7,374 bases of DNA from Lachnospiraceae bacterium. Lineage in GTDB: Bacteria > Bacillota > Clostridia > Lachnospirales > Lachnospiraceae. The DNA is taken from the NCBI GenBank assembly GCA_015057205.1, contig SVEW01000114.1:1-7374 (forward strand), written 5' to 3'. The stretch's first letter is position 1, and each line of letters opens with the position of its first letter. Under the pieces are notes generated by a model. It did not search any database and was not told where the DNA came from. It saw nothing but the letters and a program-made list of their open reading frames with translations. Of the stretch, positions 6,295 to 7,374 are shown in pieces. The position numbers and the translations under genes were made by a program.

Positions 6295-7167
6295 TTATCG
6301 ATATTCGCCTAAATAAAACAGCGCAACCGTTCCCGGGCCGGCATGAGCGCCGATGGTGGGACTGATAGGATTAATTAGAAAATTGGTAAAGCCCAACCGT
6401 CTGGTTACCATGGTGGCAACCTCTTTGGCCTCATCCTCGCAGTCTCCGTGGCTGATAAAGATGATATCGTTCTTATCCTTATATTCGCCAATCTGCTTTT
6501 CCATAGCGTCTACAAGGGCGGAAAGCGCTTTCTTACGGCCACGTACCTTGCCGACGTTAATCAAATGTCCTTCACTGTCTACGTGAAGAATCGGTTTCAC
6601 ACTTGCGAGGGTTCCTACGATGGCGGTAGCTTTGCTTACACGGCCACCGCGATGCAGGTGGAACAGGTCGTCTACTGTAAAGTTGTGAACAAAGTTCTCG
6701 CGATGCTCGGTAATCCATTTAGCATTTTCCTCTAAGGAATAGCCCTCTTTCTTCAGACAAACTGCCTTGTGAACCATAAGTCCTTCTCCCATGGAGGCGG
6801 CTAAGGAGTCAATTACAATAATCTTGTGAGCGGTATCGTCCTCGGCAAATTCTTCTGCAGCGATGCGGAAGCTGTTGTAAGTACCGCTTAAGCCTGAAGA
6901 AAAAGCAATACACAAAATATCACAGTTATGTTCAGACACGATATTGCGAAACGCTTCTAAGGCAACTTCCGGGTTCACCTGAGAGGTGGTTGGGAGAGAA
7001 CCGCTACGCATTTTTTCATAGAAAGTCTTGCCATCAAGTTGGTGATCTCCTTCGTAGGTTTCGCCGTCGATGGTATATGGTAAGGTTACAAACTGTACGT
7101 TATGCTCTTTAAAGTATGATAACGGAAGATCTGTGGTAGAATCCGTTAAAATCAAATAGTCACTCAT
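6295..7167 (-). CDS. DegV family fatty-acid-binding protein
   Basis: A 290-residue cytoplasmic protein of the usual length for the DegV/FakB family, which bind a fatty acid in a tunnel; FakB members present it to the FakA kinase for phosphorylation. Conserved elements are all present: TDSTTDLP (8-15), TTSQVNP (60-66, likely carboxylate-binding Thr61), FSSGLSGTY (89-97), VIDS, HRGGRVS (172-178), VKPIL, and GAHAGPG (273-279, His275) near the end. AGGGG lies 8 nt before the ATG on the minus strand. It has its own promoter and runs convergent to the ABC operon. No FakA-like kinase is in the window, so its role in fatty-acid activation cannot be tested from context; Clostridia often carry several DegV copies with separate lipid preferences. 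The family call is secure; the ligand is unknown. Confidence 0.96.
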   Translation of the reverse strand: MSDYLILTDSTTDLPLSYFKEHNVQFVTLPYTIDGETYEGDHQLDGKTFYEKMRSGSLPTTSQVNPEVALEAFRNIVSEHNCDILCIAFSSGLSGTYNSFRIAAEEFAEDDTAHKIIVIDSLAASMGEGLMVHKAVCLKKEGYSLEENAKWITEHRENFVHNFTVDDLFHLHRGGRVSKATAIVGTLASVKPILHVDSEGHLINVGKVRGRKKALSALVDAMEKQIGEYKDKNDIIFISHGDCEDEAKEVATMVTRRLGFTNFLINPISPTIGAHAGPGTVALFYLGEYR

Positions 7168-7211
7168 CTTAAGATCCCCTTTTTCAAAATAAAATAATTA
7201 AAACCTAATCT

Positions 7212-7240
7212 AGTATACCATTTTCAGGAAAAAATAGCAA
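7212..7240 (-). promoter_or_regulatory. promoter of the DegV gene
   Basis: Read on the minus strand, TTGCTA (7235-7240) and TATACT (7212-7217) are spaced by exactly 17 nt. The start point would be near 7205, giving a leader of about 38 nt to the ATG at 7167. Confidence 0.75.
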
Positions 7241-7251
7241 TGAAGAATGAA

Positions 7252-7281
7252 TTGACAGAAGGCATGGGTTACCGATACAAT
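7252..7281 (+). promoter_or_regulatory. promoter of the right-edge gene
   Basis: A perfect TTGACA (7252-7257) and TACAAT (7276-7281) are spaced by 18 nt. The start point would be near 7288, about 22 nt before the ATG at 7310. It is divergent from the DegV promoter, with 11 nt between the two -35 boxes. Confidence 0.75.
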
Positions 7282-7309
7282 AGGTAAAAAGGAGTTGGGA
7301 GGAAATGAC

Positions 7310-7374
7310 ATGGATACTGAATCTGTTGATGAATTATTAAAAGATGAAAACTACTTTTTTTTAGATTTTGTTCC
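7310..7374 (+). CDS. unidentified protein, first 21 codons (runs off right edge)
   Basis: An ATG at 7310 follows GGGAGG (7297-7302) by 7 nt and a good promoter. The visible residues are MDTESVDELLKDENYFFLDF and one more valine. They form an acidic N-terminus with no signal peptide or membrane segment so far. The frame stays open to the window edge. I do not recognise the family from 21 residues. An overlapping ATG at 7305 in another frame reaches a stop after 11 codons and is not the start. A run of eight T bases lies in codons 15-18. Confidence 0.7.
   Translation, partial: MDTESVDELLKDENYFFLDFV

Overview
The window looks like a chromosomal segment of a low-GC Gram-positive Clostridia member, most likely Lachnospiraceae-like. 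The reasons are strong AGGAGG ribosome binding sites, housekeeping (sigma-A type) promoters, U-tailed hairpin terminators, an FakB/DegV-type protein, a YtrA-type GntR/ABC operon, and a secreted protein with Ig-like repeats typical of gut Clostridia. This placement is inference; no rRNA or marker gene is present.

Layout from left to right. (1) The 3' part of a GH13 alpha-amylase-family gene (3-881), with all three catalytic carboxylates visible. (2) A stand-alone tRNA-Leu(UAG) gene (983-1062) with its own promoter and a strong terminator. (3) A secreted 548-residue modular protein (1204-2850): signal peptide, C-type lectin domain with intact QPD and WND sugar/calcium motifs, a Cys/His-containing segment, an Ig-like domain, a QEEP repeat linker and a C-terminal papain-like (NlpC/CHAP-like) cysteine hydrolase domain. 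(4) A 315-bp intergenic region holding a perfect consensus promoter, a hairpin terminator about 75 nt after its start point (candidate small RNA), then a second promoter overlapped by a perfect 11-bp inverted repeat. (5) A tightly overlapping three-gene operon (3166-6252): YtrA-subfamily GntR repressor, ABC ATPase, and a 9-TM permease with a large extracytoplasmic C-terminal domain. (6) A shared bidirectional terminator, then a convergent DegV-family fatty-acid-binding protein gene on the minus strand (6295-7167). (7) A divergent promoter pair and the first 21 codons of an unidentified gene running off the right edge.

How the genes relate: the GntR/ABC genes form one autoregulated unit, probably responding to an envelope-active compound. 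The other genes look like separate transcription units. The most interesting item is the lectin-hydrolase fusion, which reads as a secreted, sugar-targeted cell-wall or glycoconjugate hydrolase. The clearest unexplained signal is the perfect promoter-terminator pair at 2934-3045. No mobile element, CRISPR array or prophage gene was seen.
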